Shown here: piece by piece, positions 10,851 through 23,022 of the stretch | How positions within the stretch are numbered: position 1 is the first letter of the stretch | Layout of the letters: each line of letters starts with the position of its first letter | Assembly (NCBI RefSeq): GCF_008728515.1 | Contig: NC_044989.1 | Span: forward strand, 66,210,712-66,274,711 | Direction of reading: 5' to 3' | Length of the DNA: 64,000 nt | From: Papio anubis | Taxonomy: Eukaryota > Chordata > Mammalia > Primates > Cercopithecidae | Program-made: the position numbers and the translations under genes | Notes under the pieces: model-generated | What the model was told of the DNA's origin: nothing | What the model saw: the letters and a program-made list of their open reading frames with translations, nothing else | Database searches by the model: none

Positions 10851-12224
10851 ATTGGACTTTCTTGAGTTAAAGAGAAGTGTGCCTGAACAAGTTTGAATTC
10901 TTTTCACTGCTGTCATCCTGTCTTAGTTTTCAGGTGAAAGGCACTCAGCATCCAGGGTCTTGGCTAGCAGGTTCTGTTGTGTTGTTCTGTATGCTGGAAA
11001 CAATTTCTTAAGAGCTATACATACTGGGAATCATACCATTTTGGAAAAAGCCTCTTGCAGTGTGTATCAATGGTGTTTTCAACACATTTTAAGAATAGAC
11101 TTATGGTGTTAAAGTGGATTAACTCTGGGGAGGGTGGCTGAAGGAAGATTTAGGAAATGCCTGGGACTGAGGTGTTTCCTGGGATACAGAATGTTCAGTG
11201 TTAAAACCAGGACAGGCTTGGGCAAGCTGGTGTGGCTGGTCATCCTATGAAGGAATGTTTTCCTTACTTTAAGAATAGGAAGAAAGTCAATAAAAGTGAT
11301 GCGTAGAAAATCTGGTGGTTGACATAAAGTCTTTTTGGCCATATCAACACATAAGAGTGACAATACTATTTTTATATTAACTTGTTTAGATAATGAGAAT
11401 CAATAGATTTGTAATGCTGTACCATTTAAAAGCATTTTCACTGATAGAAGATACAGATTTGTGAAAGTATTTATTGTTGAATTAATGAGCTGCTTGCCTA
11501 TATCCAGATAATTAATACAGAGAATAAAAAGGAATATTTAAAAATATTAATATTCCCTATTCAGGCAAATATTCCATTCATTACAATGGGCATTTTGAAT
11601 TACTTAAAAATAGTTGGCTTTTATGGTCAATTGGCTATAGCTATGTTACTGGTAATAAACCATAAATCTTAATGCATCACCTTTTGAGACCAACAGGGAT
11701 GACATTTTAAGGTAAAGAGAATATGGAAGAATTTATACAGCATGCCAATTTCATTGTAATTCTTATTAATAAATTAGCAAGGAAGAGGTAGCAAAACGAT
11801 GAATTGCTGGAATTCATTAAATTGAGAATAACTCTCTTTGTGCTTGAGCCAATTATTTCTAAGATAGAGTGCTTGGAGGAGGCAGTAATATCCAGAGCTA
11901 AGATATCATAAAAGTGGGGGAAAAATCACTAGTGGGATATCATAGCAGTGACCGTCATCTAGGAATTATAATCCTAGTTAAAGGCTAACTGAAAATGAAC
12001 TTGCCCAATTTCCCAGAAAGCTCACTTTGTATTTTAGTGGTTAAGTGTGGAGATTGCCTGGGTCCTCATTATGTGTGAAACCTTGTGCATTTTAGCTATA
12101 CTCTTCAAGCTTTGATTCTTCCATCTGTAAAATTAGAGTAGTTACCTCTTGAGCTGTTGGGTTGAGACAATGAATATAAAATTGTTAACGGGATGCCTTA
12201 AAGTGTTAGTTGATTTTATTTCGC
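10851..12224. other. Unassigned non-coding sequence
   Basis: About 1.4 kb with no recognised feature. Confidence 0.5.
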
Positions 12225-12226
12225 AT

Positions 12227-12263
12227 TATACATTATTATATATTAAGTATAATATAATGTATA
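12227..12263. repeat. AT-rich inverted repeat (hairpin)
   Basis: TATACATTATTATATA at 12227-12242 pairs with TATAATATAATGTATA at 12248-12263: 14 of 16 positions are complementary around a 5-base loop. Confidence 0.7.
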
Positions 12264-12288
12264 ACTGTTATGTGTAATATATTTATAA

Positions 12289-12628
12289 TGTATTTGAGCT
12301 GCTATAACAGAATCCTATAGACAGGGTGGCTTAAACAACAGACATTTATTTCTCCCAGTTCTAGAGGCTGGGAATTCCAAGATCAAGATGCCAGCAGTTT
12401 TGGTTCTTGGTGAAGGCTCTCTTCCTGGCTGTATTCTCACATAATGGAAAGAGAGAAAGCTCTGGTGTCTCTTTCTCTCCTTATAAGGGCATAATCCTAC
12501 CATGGGGCCTCTACCTTCATGATCTCATCTAAATCTACTTTCCAAAGGCCCCATATCCTAATATTATCACATGGGGGATTAGGGCTTCAACATATGAATT
12601 TTAGAAGGGATAAAAATTCAGTCCTAGA
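12289..12628 (-). mobile_element. MLT1-type MaLR LTR, antisense
   Basis: GAGCTGCTATAACAGAATCC, CAGGGTGGCTTAAACAACAG, AGTTCTAGAGGCTGGGAATT, CTTCAACATATGAATTTTAG and the closing CAGTCCTAG match an MLT1 LTR read backwards over nearly its whole length. Confidence 0.85.
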
Positions 12629-14892
12629 CGTATGAAATACATTACATAATAAAAAATAACAAAACTAATATATGTTAGTTATTATTATTAAACAAATTTT
12701 GGGATTCTTAGTGCTGAGATCTGCAATTGAACAATATGTCAACACAATTGACATCTTGTGTTACATTAGGATAGTTGGCAATCTTTTTTTTTAACCATTA
12801 TTTTTCCTTTACTTTAAGCATGCCCTGACTTTTATGGTTTGAAGGATCAGATATTATCAAAAGTGAGTTAAATGTATATCTAGTGATTAGAAAGACAGAA
12901 ACTTAGACAAACATCATTTTGGGGGAAAATAAAATCTCATAGCAAATGCATTCATTGAGTTCTGGATAGTAAGCCTTGTGAAAGTTTACCATTCCTTAGT
13001 GTAAAAGATTCTATGTCTTTTTTGAGAGCTATCAAATGGGAAACTCTGGGGTGGCCTGGCACTGTGTTTGAAAACGCAAGATCTTTGCAATGCATCCTCT
13101 TGGTGAAATGTCAGCAGTTCTTCAAAAGATTTAATGACAGGAATAAATTAAAGAGACCTCATTTCAAATCAGTAGCTGATTGCCATTAACAATGGATGCC
13201 TAAACATGACTCTGGGTCACTAATTTACCAGTAGTCTCTTTACAGGCACACACAAGCATTAGTCAAAGATTAAGAGTGGATTGTAAGAAGTGATGAACTG
13301 AATGAATGTCTGATAAATATAGGCAATCCTCATGCCTGAAGGGCTTGGTTATGTGTTTCACAACAGAGATGAAGAACGAATACATTTGATGAAGTTTGAC
13401 CCAGGCTGGTGAGATGATCTGTTTCAAGAATTGGAGAAAGGAAAGGAGTCATGTCTACTCTCAATGGTGGGTGTTTGTTGAATGAATGCATGAATGGTGA
13501 CCAGTGCAATGGGGGTTCGCTCAGGGGAATACCTAGATGTACACTGATGCTCTTTCTCAGCAGTAACCTTTGGATGAGGAAAGGAAATTGAGTTGGGAGA
13601 CACCCCAAATCGAGGTGTTTTAGCCTGAAAGGGTGGAGAGAGCAAGTGAGCACATAGAACACACAAACTTGGCCTCTTCACAAGGGTCTTCACAATGGTC
13701 GGTAATCACAAGATCCATTTCCTGATTGGTGGTTCCTGGGGGAGGGCGTGAGGGGGCTTCGTTCCCTGCTGATAAAGTTTAATGTCAAGTGTAGACTGAT
13801 TTGCTTTACCTCCAGGCCCTTTTTTCTCAACTTAGGGATGGCGGCTGTTTTTCTGTCAGACACAAGCTTCACTTAATGACTGTGTAGTTTATTACCCAGT
13901 AGGTCATATCCTGTATATTTTAAGAACAAACACCTTGGAGACTGTGACTTGGTAGAAGGAGATGACATGTGTCATTGCTGTTATTTTCACTACAGCTTGG
14001 TGGAAAAACTAATTACCTTTTCATCTGGGCAAATTCAGAGGTCAGTTTACCACTAGTATATCACTACATGACAGGGAACATGGGTAATTAGGTGGGATGT
14101 GTAACCTGGATATTCCATGGATCTCATTACATCTTATTTAGAAAGGCTATAATTTGATTGGTGGAAAATTAAGGCATCTTCTCATGGGTCATTTTATCTT
14201 TCTGCAATAATAATTCTTGGCTTGATTAAAAATTGATCCAGTGTCTTCAAGTGAATTTATTATTGCTGCAATCTATCACCCCCAGACAGATAATCTGGTT
14301 CCCATCTTTATCTGATTTGAAAAATCTGTCACTTATTATGTGTTGTTTTTTTCAATCATTTAAATTGATAACATTCTAGGAAGGCATTTGCAACCCCAGG
14401 TTTCTTGGAGAAAAGCTTGCAGACGGTGTGGGTGCATCCTTTTATGGTAAAGGATTGGATAATCTGTCAATTTTAATAAATCGATTTTGAATTGGTCTAT
14501 GGCAACATTTTCGTTATTAAAAATAATCAAACCCCATTTTGGGGAGTGTGAACAATTGAAGGATAGTGGGAAGGCAGATTTGCTTCCCCCCTCCTCCCTG
14601 TCTCTCATAGCTTCTTTTGTTTAATCAGAAGACTTTAGTTCATTTATAGATTCCGAGACTGTAAAACTTACACTGAACTCTGGAGAGTCAACCAAAATAT
14701 GTTTAATGAGCCTCGAGAAATTGCACAATATCAGTCCATATGCAAGAAAAACATTTTGAGTTGATTCAGGCATTCAAAGAGACATAATAAATTTAATTAC
14801 TCACATTTTTATAGGTTCTTTCAGCTCTTTGTACAATTCCAAATAAAAGATATAAAACTCTCAAACATCAAATGTATTTTTAAACCTTACCT
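12629..14892. other. Unassigned non-coding sequence
   Basis: About 2.3 kb. Two minus-strand open frames of 110 and 89 codons (13330-13693) overlap in different frames and show no recognisable domain. I treat them as chance. Confidence 0.45.
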
Positions 14893-15130
14893 TAATAATA
14901 ATAGCATCTTTTATTAAGTGTTTACTGCATGTTGGTAAGAATATAGGTACTTTATATGGGTTAGTTTATTTAGGTATCACAGCAACTCTATGGGTGGGGT
15001 TTAGGCATATAGAGGTTAAGTAATTTCCTGAGGTCACACAGGTGGTAAGTAAGCAGTGCCACCAAGATTTGAACCTTGGTAGTCTGACTCCAGAGTGTGT
15101 TCAGTTCCATTATTGTGCTGTCTCCTGCCT
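14893..15130 (-). mobile_element. MIR SINE, antisense
   Basis: ATTAAGTGTTTACTGCATG, ATAGAGGTTAAGTAATTTCC, GAGGTCACACAGGTGGTAAG and GATTTGAACCTTGGTAGTCT are the antisense blocks of an almost full-length MIR, including the tRNA-derived head on the right. Confidence 0.8.
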
Positions 15131-15189
15131 TAGAATTATCTTTCTGAGGCCAGATAGAAGGAAGGGTAAAGCCAACAATTTCAATAGGC

Positions 15190-15290
15190 CAATTAATAGA
15201 TATTTATTAAAGATTGCTATAAATGGGGCATCATTCCTGGGTACTTGAGAGATACAAAAAATAATGTGACAAGATTTTCATTGATATAAA
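15190..15290 (-). mobile_element. Possible L2 fragment, antisense
   Basis: ATAGATATTTATTAAAGATT followed by a degraded TGGGTACTTGAGAGATACA resembles the antisense L2 3' end. Weak. Confidence 0.4.
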
Positions 15291-15299
15291 TAATATAAA

Positions 15300-16784
15300 T
15301 GAGAAAAGATAACCATGCAGCAATCTGCTATAAGTGACATTTATCCCAAACTGACAACTGGATTGGAGCTATAGAGATTCAGAGAAGAATCAACAATTGT
15401 AGGTCCAGCAATCCTGGAATGCTTCACAGAGGAGGAGGGGTTTGCAGTGTGTCTTGACAAAAATTCTTTGCTTGACCAAACATTAGTGAGGCTCTTAAAT
15501 CTTTTTTCCCTAAGTCCCTCTGTGCACTTCCTTGTAAAATCAAGTTGAACAAAAACCCTGCTAAATTGGTTTAGCCAGAATCCCCCACCCTCCATATCTA
15601 ATCGCCTTCCATATCTGAGTGGGTTCCTTTACCATCCCCAGGTGATGTCTGATCACCCTGGCCTATCTTCAGCAAGAGTTTTGTTTAGTCAGAGTCTCCC
15701 TTACCCTTGATAACTCCTCTTAGTCATTTTCCATCCACCAACCCCCACCCTGCTCCTTGGCTATAAATTCTGAGTTGCCCACACTGTGTTCAGAATTGAG
15801 ACCAGCTCTATACTGAGCTATCTTTTCCCTATAGTAATAGTCTTGAATGAATTCTTTTAATCACTTCAACTCTGATTTTTCTTTGATAGTCTTGAAGAAC
15901 ACATGGAATCTGGTGAGGCATAGAGAAGGTAAATGGCTTTCCAGATGGGAGGGATGGTGTAAACAAGCACTGGAATGGGAAGGGGTCAGATGATTTGGAG
16001 GATGGATGCCTGGAGCAGAAGACATGGTACTCCATAGGATGAAAGGCCGATAGGTCATCAGGGGCCAGATGTGGAAAGCCTGAGCACTAAGGTGAGGGGA
16101 GTGGAATTTGAATAAGAGGCTGGGGCAAGACATTGGAAGCTTTGGCACAAAAGTGGGATGTAAGCAAGGTAGTCCCTAAGAGGGTGAGCTGAATATAGAA
16201 CAGACTGTAGGGCAGACCCATGATGTCAGAGGGCTGCTGGCTGACCAACCTGCAAAAGGCAGACAATTTTTAGCCCTGGGGAGAGGTGGAGTGAAGGTCT
16301 TCAAAAGCATCAGACTGAGGCTGATGCGACTTGGCCTCACACCATGGCATGGGAAACTGGTACCCTCTGTTCTGTGTCAGCTCCCCACAACCGCTCAGCC
16401 CCATCTTCTGTCCATCACCTCCCATTTTGATTTCTCCCTTAGCTTGGATGTGCCTGGTTATCTCCTCACCCAGCCTGATCTCAGCCTCATGACTTGGCTT
16501 TCCTTTCCTGGCCACTTCCTTGGCTGGCTTTAGCCTCGACCAGAACCTGCCTCCATCTGTTACTCAGGTTTATTGAGACTCACGACTCACAAGCCTGGCT
16601 GCCTCCCCTGGCCATGTGCCTCATCAAGCCCAGCAGGAGCCAGGGAGACAAGGGAGGAGGTGATGGCCATAAAAATAAATCATGAGAGTGTTGTGAGGGG
16701 CCTACAATAGATCTTGATAGTGGGGCTTTAGAGGAAAGAACAGTTGCCATAAGTATGTAAGAAGTTATTTATTAAAAAATTTAA
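15300..16784. other. Unassigned non-coding sequence
   Basis: About 1.5 kb. The stretch around 16060-16160 (GTGGAAAGCCTGAGCACTAA) has the feel of an old interspersed repeat but I cannot name it. Overlapping short frames on both strands are not supported. Confidence 0.45.
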
Positions 16785-17085
16785 GGCCAGGCACAGTGGC
16801 TCATGGCTGTTATCCTAGCATTTTGGGAGGCTGAGGTGGGTGGATCACTTGAGCTCAGGAGTTCGAGACCAGCCTGGGTAACATGGTGAAACCCCATCTC
16901 TACAAAACATACACAAATTAGCTGGACGTGGTGGTGGGCGCCTGTAATTCCAGCTACTTGGCAGGTTGAGGCAGGAGGATTGCTTGAGCCTGGGAGGTTG
17001 AGACTGCTGTGAGCCCAGATTGCGACACTGCACTCCAGCCTGGGTGACAAAATGACAAAATGAGACCCTGTCTCAAACAAACAAA
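16785..17085 (+). mobile_element. Alu (J/S), sense
   Basis: It starts GGCCAGGCACAGTGGCTCAT and ends in a TCTCAAACAAACAAA tail. Both monomers are present. The 148-codon minus-strand frame crossing this element and its neighbour is antisense Alu, not a gene. Confidence 0.92.
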
Positions 17086-17157
17086 TGTAAGTCACTATTA
17101 GGATCCTAGGTAGATAGAGCTCTCTGTGATTAATGTATACTTTCATCTGATTTATAG

Positions 17158-17449
17158 TTTTTTTTTTTTGAGATGGAGTCTCGCTCTGTAGCCCAGGCTG
17201 GAGTGCAGTGGTACAGTCTTGTCTCACTGCAACCTCTGCCTCCCAAGTTCAAGCGATTCTCCTGCCTCAGCCTCCTGAGTAACTGGGACTACAGGTGTGT
17301 GCCACCATGCCTAGCTAATTTTTTGTATTTTTAGTATAGACGTGTTTCACCGTGTTTGCCAGGATGGTCTCGAGCTCCTGACCTCATGATCTGCCCGCCT
17401 TGGCCTCCCAAAGTGCTTGGATTACAGGCATGATCCACCGTGCCCGGCC
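17158..17449 (-). mobile_element. Alu (S), antisense
   Basis: A T-run, GAGATGGAGTCTCGCTCTGT and an end at CCGTGCCCGGCC give a complete Alu read backwards. TATAACTTTTA just after it resembles TATAGTTTTTT just before it, a possible decayed duplication. It lies 72 bp from a sense Alu. Confidence 0.92.
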
Positions 17450-17760
17450 TATAACTTTTATTTAAGAAAAAAAGGAAACAAAGGTTACATTCATTCACAC
17501 GATTATTTAACAAATTATTGTTGAGAGCCTAGATTCCAGTAATAGGAATTCTACATTTTCACTTCTGGACGACTGAAAAAACAAAATCTTAAGTTTTATA
17601 GCATCTTATACTTTACATAGTGTTTTCAAATATATTCACTCGACGCTGAGGACATCTCTGTTGGTAGGTGCTGTTATTTCATTTTTTCAAGGGAATAAAA
17701 TAAAATTCGAAAACATTTCCACTCAGAATTCCACCCACTAACGAATGGTGGGGTTTGAAA
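17450..17760. other. Unassigned non-coding sequence
   Basis: No confident feature. Parts are weakly MIR-like. Confidence 0.4.
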
Positions 17761-18480
17761 CCTGGGCTTCCGGACTTGGCTGAGCAGGACTCTCCACCAC
17801 AATGCGGCTGCCTGAGGAACCGGCTGGCCGGAAGTGTGGCTGTGGGCGGTTCACGGCCAGACTGTGATGGTGGCGAGGCACGGCCGGTCGCGTGACTGGT
17901 GAGTTGGTGAGGACGGGGCAGTGGACTGGGAGCAAGGCAGGACCTGCCAGGCGGACTGACAGGCTCCAAGGTGATTTTCCTCGGGATATCCACAGAGTGT
18001 GGGACCTGGCCTTGGCTGGGTTGGGCCCGTTGTGTGGCTGCAATACTAATCAAGTGGAGGACAGCTGTGATGAGACGGGGGTGGGGTGGGTGGCGAGGGG
18101 GATGCTGCTGTTGAAGGAGTGTGCCCTGACCCCAGGGCAGCAAGGCCAGCTCTAGTCACACGGATTAATCAGGCAGGGGAAGCACCGGCTCAGGAACAGG
18201 GTGGCGCCGAGACGGATGCTTGAACGCTTATGTGCAGGCTGGAGGGCTGGGCTGGGCTGGGGACGGCAAGGGCCCAGGCGCTGAGCTGAGCATTGACAGG
18301 CTTTGCTTCCCTCTCTGTTTTCTCACTGCTGTGTGCGTTAGGCGGGGTCCGGGCATTTACCTTGTTTGGGTTTGGTGATAATTCCCTCTCAATCTGCAGC
18401 GACCGTTTTCGGTTTCATGGGCTTCCGGGTAGGTTGCTTGGTGTATCTACTAGGCTCTGACTCTGCAGAGGGCGCTAAAT
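17761..18480. promoter_or_regulatory. GC-rich, CpG-containing block; candidate promoter or enhancer
   Basis: This 720-bp block is much richer in G+C than its surroundings and holds about 33 CpGs by my hand count, clustered at 17810-17940 and 18180-18430. CCGGAAGT at 17828-17835 is a good ETS-factor site. GTGAGT at 17899-17904, preceded by CTG, is a good splice-donor match about 65 bases further on. I recognise no repeat in it. An 87-codon plus-strand frame and a 154-codon minus-strand frame overlap here; neither shows a known domain, and GC-rich DNA gives such frames by chance. A promoter of a non-coding transcript, an enhancer, or simply decayed GC-rich sequence are all possible. Confidence 0.4.
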
Positions 18481-20024
18481 GCTGTGGGTTACGACGTTCA
18501 GAACTGGGTTCTGGAGCAAGCATATTGCTACCTGAATTCCTTCTCTTCCTGTTCTTTTTGTTTATGATTCCTAAGCCCCTTCAAGTCACATAGAGGAGGC
18601 TATTTGCCAAATTGTGTGAGCCCATTAGTATGTCAATCATAATACCTTCCACGTGCTTGCTGCTTTGTACGTTCCAAAACACTTTCATGCAAAGCACCCT
18701 TTAGAATGGTTTTAGAATTCCTGTTATAGAGATTGGAAGATATTTTTATTTACATTTCATACATTGGGAACCTGAGGCTCAAGGGCCGTAACACGGGAGA
18801 GGAGTAGAAAAAGTCTCACTCCAGGCCTCTTGACATGTGAGCAAGTGTCCGGCAGCACATATATGCTTCCTCCCTGGATTTTCATTAATTTTTTTGGAAA
18901 CTTGGTATTGTAATTGAGTGAGCTGAGGTGGTGAGGGAGGCTTACTCTTGTCCTTTAACATTAGCTTTTCAGTAATGCTGAAGATGATGACGATGATGAC
19001 AAATCGCCTATTAGATATGACCATTCAGAAGTCTCTCATGTAGTTCCCAGCATTTCAAGGAATTCATTAAAAACCGACATGAACCCCAGGTGACCTCAGG
19101 TCTCCTAATGTGCCAATCATTCACCTAAGGAAACAGAACTAAATTACTTGTACCTGAAAGAAAGCCTTTTGCAAAACAAAGGGTATATACGCACTCTCAC
19201 CTGAGCCCAGCAGTTACACTCAACAGTGGCAGTTATTATAAATGGCTATATTCCTACGGCAACCCTGGAGAAAGAAAGAAAATTGTGCAACCAATTTAAT
19301 GAGGTGTGTGTGTAAGAGGGATGGTTAGCAATTTGTCTTTAACAATCTTGTTATACGGCAAGAGGCTCTAAGGGGAAAGAGAAAGAGAGAGACCGGGAGT
19401 CAATGCTCTATTTTCTAACAATTCTCAAGAGAAAGGAGATAAAGACCAAGAGAATTCACTGAGCAAATGTTTTCTCTGCGGCAACAAATGCAGGCTTCGT
19501 GCTTGCAGAACCACTAGGTAATATGAAACGAGAAGGGTTATAAATCTGGATTTAACAAAGGTTTCACCCCAGTGGTAATAGAGTTAGAGGGTGAAAGGTT
19601 GCATCTTGTTCAACCTTCTCTGGAATCATTTTCTATAATGCTGGCAAGTAATTTTGTGGCATTTCTGGGTGGTTAACTGAATAAAAAGAAATACTTATTT
19701 GGTACTTGAACCACTATTAGCAAGGTGGGCAGTTGAAAATCTACCTAAGTATCCAGTAATGTTAAAATGAAATGGCAGAAAACCATTTTAATTGCATCAT
19801 CTAATGCCTCTAGACATGTGGGCACTTGTGTTCCCAGTGGTGACACACAATATGGAGAGATATTTAATTGGGCACTTTTGAAAAGAGAGCCCCTCTCAGC
19901 AGGGACTACATCTTGGGCTCGTGCTTAGAAGACATTCAGCTCAAGAGCTGCCCTCGTGAGTTTTTCCTCTGCCCCTTTGGTTACCTTTAGGTTCATCAAG
20001 TTCTAATTAGTTATTAATTTAGTT
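18481..20024. other. Unassigned non-coding sequence
   Basis: About 1.5 kb. The part near 18740-18850 is faintly MIR-like. Otherwise nothing recognised. Confidence 0.45.
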
Positions 20025-20105
20025 AATTCAGAAATGAAACATTTGTTGAGCAATTACTATGTTTCTGGCCTTATTCTAGATTCAGTGATGTTTAGAAAGA
20101 TGATT
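20025..20105 (-). mobile_element. L2 3' end fragment, antisense
   Basis: GAAACATTTGTTGAGCAATT, ACTATGTTTCTGGCCTTATT and CTAGATTCAGTGATG are the antisense L2 3' end, diverged. Confidence 0.6.
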
Positions 20106-20522
20106 ACAACATAGTTTGCTGTTAGTCCAGACTTTTTGCTCCCTTCACTGAAGGGGAACTTTTGGCAGCATCAAGGAGGTAATTCAGTGGGATTCTATCT
20201 TTTCAACTTCATAATCTCCATCATTTCCCAAAACCAATTCTAATATTAAAAACAATACAATGTTTTATCAATGTTAAGATGCCCTCTATTGTTAAAAAAC
20301 TGTTATTTTATGTACCACTTGCATAAAGACAAAATATCTAAGATGGGAGGTCTAATAGGAGACCTCTTCATAGGCAGGACACCAAAGAGCTATACACTCA
20401 GTGAAAGAGGTAAGGAAAATTCTCTAGCAGGGCCCGCAAGGAAACTTGCATGTCTCAGCCTTGGGCCTCTGCAGAGGGAAGAAAATGCAAATCTCTCTGA
20501 GAATCTGAGCCATAATCTAGTA

Positions 20523-20887
20523 CAGATGGAGCATCCTTAATCTGAAAATTCAAAATCCTAAATGCTCCAAAATCTAAAACTTTTTGAGCTCCAACATGAT
20601 ACCACACAAGGCAAATTCTACACCAGACCTCATATGATAGACTGCAGTCAAAATGTTATCAAAACTGTTTTGTGTACAAAACTATTAAAAATAGTGCAGA
20701 AAATTACCTTCACACTGTGTGTCTAAGGTATATAGGAAACAAATGAATTTTGTGTTTAGATTTGAGTCCCATTCCCAAGAGATCTCATTATGTATGTACA
20801 GATATTTCAAAATCTGAAAAAATCTGCAATACAAAACACTCCCGGTCCCAAGCATTTTGGATAAGGGGTACTCAACCTGTCAACCTG
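20523..20887 (+). mobile_element. Tigger-type (TcMar) MITE with TA flanks
   Basis: The left end CAGATGGAGCATCCTTAATC and the right end, whose reverse complement begins CAGGTTGACAGGTTGAGTAC, form imperfect terminal inverted repeats. TA lies at 20521-20522 and again at 20888-20889, the target duplication of mariner-like elements. Internal blocks (AAAATGCTCC-like, AACTTTTTGAGC) fit a Tigger-derived MITE. No transposase remains in 365 bp. Confidence 0.75.
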
Positions 20888-20889
20888 TA

Positions 20890-21264
20890 GTCACACAGGT
20901 CTAAAGTCCGAATTTACACCATTGGTGGGGTCCAATAATTCTCAAGCAGAGAAATCAATTTCCAGCGGGCTAAGATAACTTTGGCAGAAACAAATGCAAA
21001 ATCATTTCTGGAAGATTTTGACTTTAGTTCAAGCCCACAGATTATAAAATCTTATTGATTACGTGATACATTCTGATTTTAGGGATTATGAAAATGTAAG
21101 AATGTGCATCTAAGAATTGATGAACAGTAATAGTAATAATAATGCTTTTCATGACTCGTGTATTAACATAATTTTATGTAATTATTCTTTTCATTTGCTA
21201 TGGACAGTGAAATTTTTCTGAATCTTCTGTAAACTGCGAATAAAAGCATTTTAAGAATTTTCTT
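20890..21264. other. Unassigned non-coding sequence
   Basis: No recognised feature. Confidence 0.5.
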
Positions 21265-21408
21265 GGCTGGGCATGGTGACTCACACCTGTTATCCCAGCA
21301 TTTTGGGAGGCTGAGGTGGGAGGATTGCTTGAACTCAGGAGTTCAAGACCAGCCTGGGCAACATAGCAAGACCTCCTCTCTACGAAAAACAAAACACAAT
21401 AAAACAAA
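21265..21408 (+). mobile_element. Free left Alu monomer (FLAM) or half AluJ
   Basis: GGCTGGGCATGGTGACTCAC starts a left monomer that ends after CCTCTCTACGAAAAACAAAA in an A-rich tail. No right monomer follows. Confidence 0.85.
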
Positions 21409-22549
21409 GTCCCCCAATTCCCCAAACTTTCCTATGTTTATTGATCTGTAATCAACAAGCTTGCTGTTCATATTCAGTTCTAAGAAAGTCCCAGAGTCTC
21501 TCCCCAAATTAGATTGCCCTCCAAAGACTTTCCTATAAAGAGTTGAGGGTACCCTAACTGAAACCTAGTTCTAACCGACTTAAACAATAAAAGGAAATAC
21601 ATGGTTCATGTATCCACGTAAGTCCACGGGTTAGATATGGCTGGATCCAGACACTCAAATGTTCTTATCCAGACTTCGTAATTGCTCATCTCTTGCTTCT
21701 GCTTTTTCCAGTGCTGTGCTGGATTCAGAGCTTGGCCCTACGTGAGGCTTTCAGCACCCTTGGGCCTAAATCTTCATTTCTGTTTGCAGTAAGGAGAAAG
21801 CAAGCTTCTCTTTTCGACTTCCATCAAAAATCTCAGAATTGAGTCTCATTGTTTGGTTGGATAACGTGTCCATCTCTGGTACAGGAAGATCATGAGTTGG
21901 ATCATTAGTCCATTTCTGGCATATCAAGAAGGTTTTGGGTACCCCCAAGTCATAGGGGCTGAGAGTGGAGAGGAGTGATTCTCAACAGGGGTGCAATAAT
22001 AGAACAAGGGGGCTTGGATGCTGATCAAGATGGAGGTCATGAGTTGTATGCTAGAAACAGTGGATGTCCTCTACATGTCTTCCTTGTCCTGGAGGAGGGA
22101 CAGTTCACTTGTGGGCATACCCACGGTGAGGTAAAATGACAACTCAAGTTGTCAACTGAAATTAAAAATTTCTCTATGAGAGATGTGGCAAGGTTCTATG
22201 TGACAAATGCCCCAAGAAGTACTACTGTAAAAGCTCAAAGAGGAAAAAGTGCATGGACTAGGGTAACTGGGAAGAACTTGTGGAAGAATTTGACAAGAGG
22301 AGAGAGGACGTGGTGAAGGATGAGGGAGAATCAGAAGGAAAAGAGCAAGAACAATGTGCAGAGGGATAAGCAACATCATGGTATCCTAACTCTGGGAAAT
22401 TGGTTGACTTTGTGTGTGCCTAGGGTTCTGTGGACTCCTCAGCTTGTGCTCAGCCCCTGCTTCTATTCCTGACCAGAGGACATACTCTCCAGTGAACACA
22501 AGAAATTCCTCAGTCTGGAGAAGTCCACTGGGATGAAGATTCCTAGATC
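21409..22549. other. Unassigned non-coding sequence
   Basis: About 1.1 kb without a recognised feature. Confidence 0.5.
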
Positions 22550-22745
22550 TAATTCTGATCCTGTCTCAAACCAGCCATGTGACTGGAGCAAGACATTTAA
22601 TTTCTTTTGGCTTCTGCTACCTTATTGGAAAATGGTAATGATTTACCTGTCACATTTATCTCACAGGGTTGTTGTGAGAACCCAGTGTAGTGTTTGTGAA
22701 GGTGATTTGAAACATAAAGTTCTGACACAAATGTAAAGCACTGTC
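22550..22745 (+). mobile_element. MIR SINE
   Basis: AGCCATGTGACTGGAGCAAG, TTGGAAAATGGTAATGATT and CACAGGGTTGTTGTGAGAAC are consecutive MIR core and 3' blocks. Confidence 0.75.
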
Positions 22746-22974
22746 TTTGGCACACAGACTAGTGTTGGTCTAATTGAAAGCTTGTACCCTGCTTGTTTCA
22801 CCTTTTATTTTTGTTAGGGACTTTCTGTAGATTGTGAAAATAAGCAATAAATTTATGTGGGTTACTAGAATTATGAAAATGGAAAATGGAATTTCTGATC
22901 CTGAATTAACTAGCTTTGCCCTCAGCCAGTTTATCTATGGCAGGTAGGGTATTTCTATGCTGTAATAAACGTCC

Positions 22975-23022
22975 TTCTTTCCCTCCCTCCCTCCCTCCCT
23001 CCCTTCTTTCCTTCCTTCCATT
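22975..23022 (+). repeat. (CCCT)n/(CCTT)n tract
   Basis: Pure pyrimidine run of CCCT then CTTC units ending in ATTCATTC. Confidence 0.9.

Noticed and set aside
13330..13693. Overlapping 110- and 89-codon minus-strand frames as a gene
   Set aside because: They lie in different frames, with no domain, splice signals or recognisable start context.
16781..17227. 148-codon minus-strand open frame
   Set aside because: It is antisense Alu. The typical Alu-derived peptide motifs are visible.
17679..18143. 154-codon minus-strand open frame
   Set aside because: GC-rich DNA yields long chance frames. The protein is Pro/Ser/Arg-rich without a domain, and its end lies in unrelated AT-rich sequence.
18980..19004. 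GATGATGACGATGATGAC acidic-codon run as part of an exon
   Set aside because: Short imperfect repeat; no sustained open frame on the plus strand.
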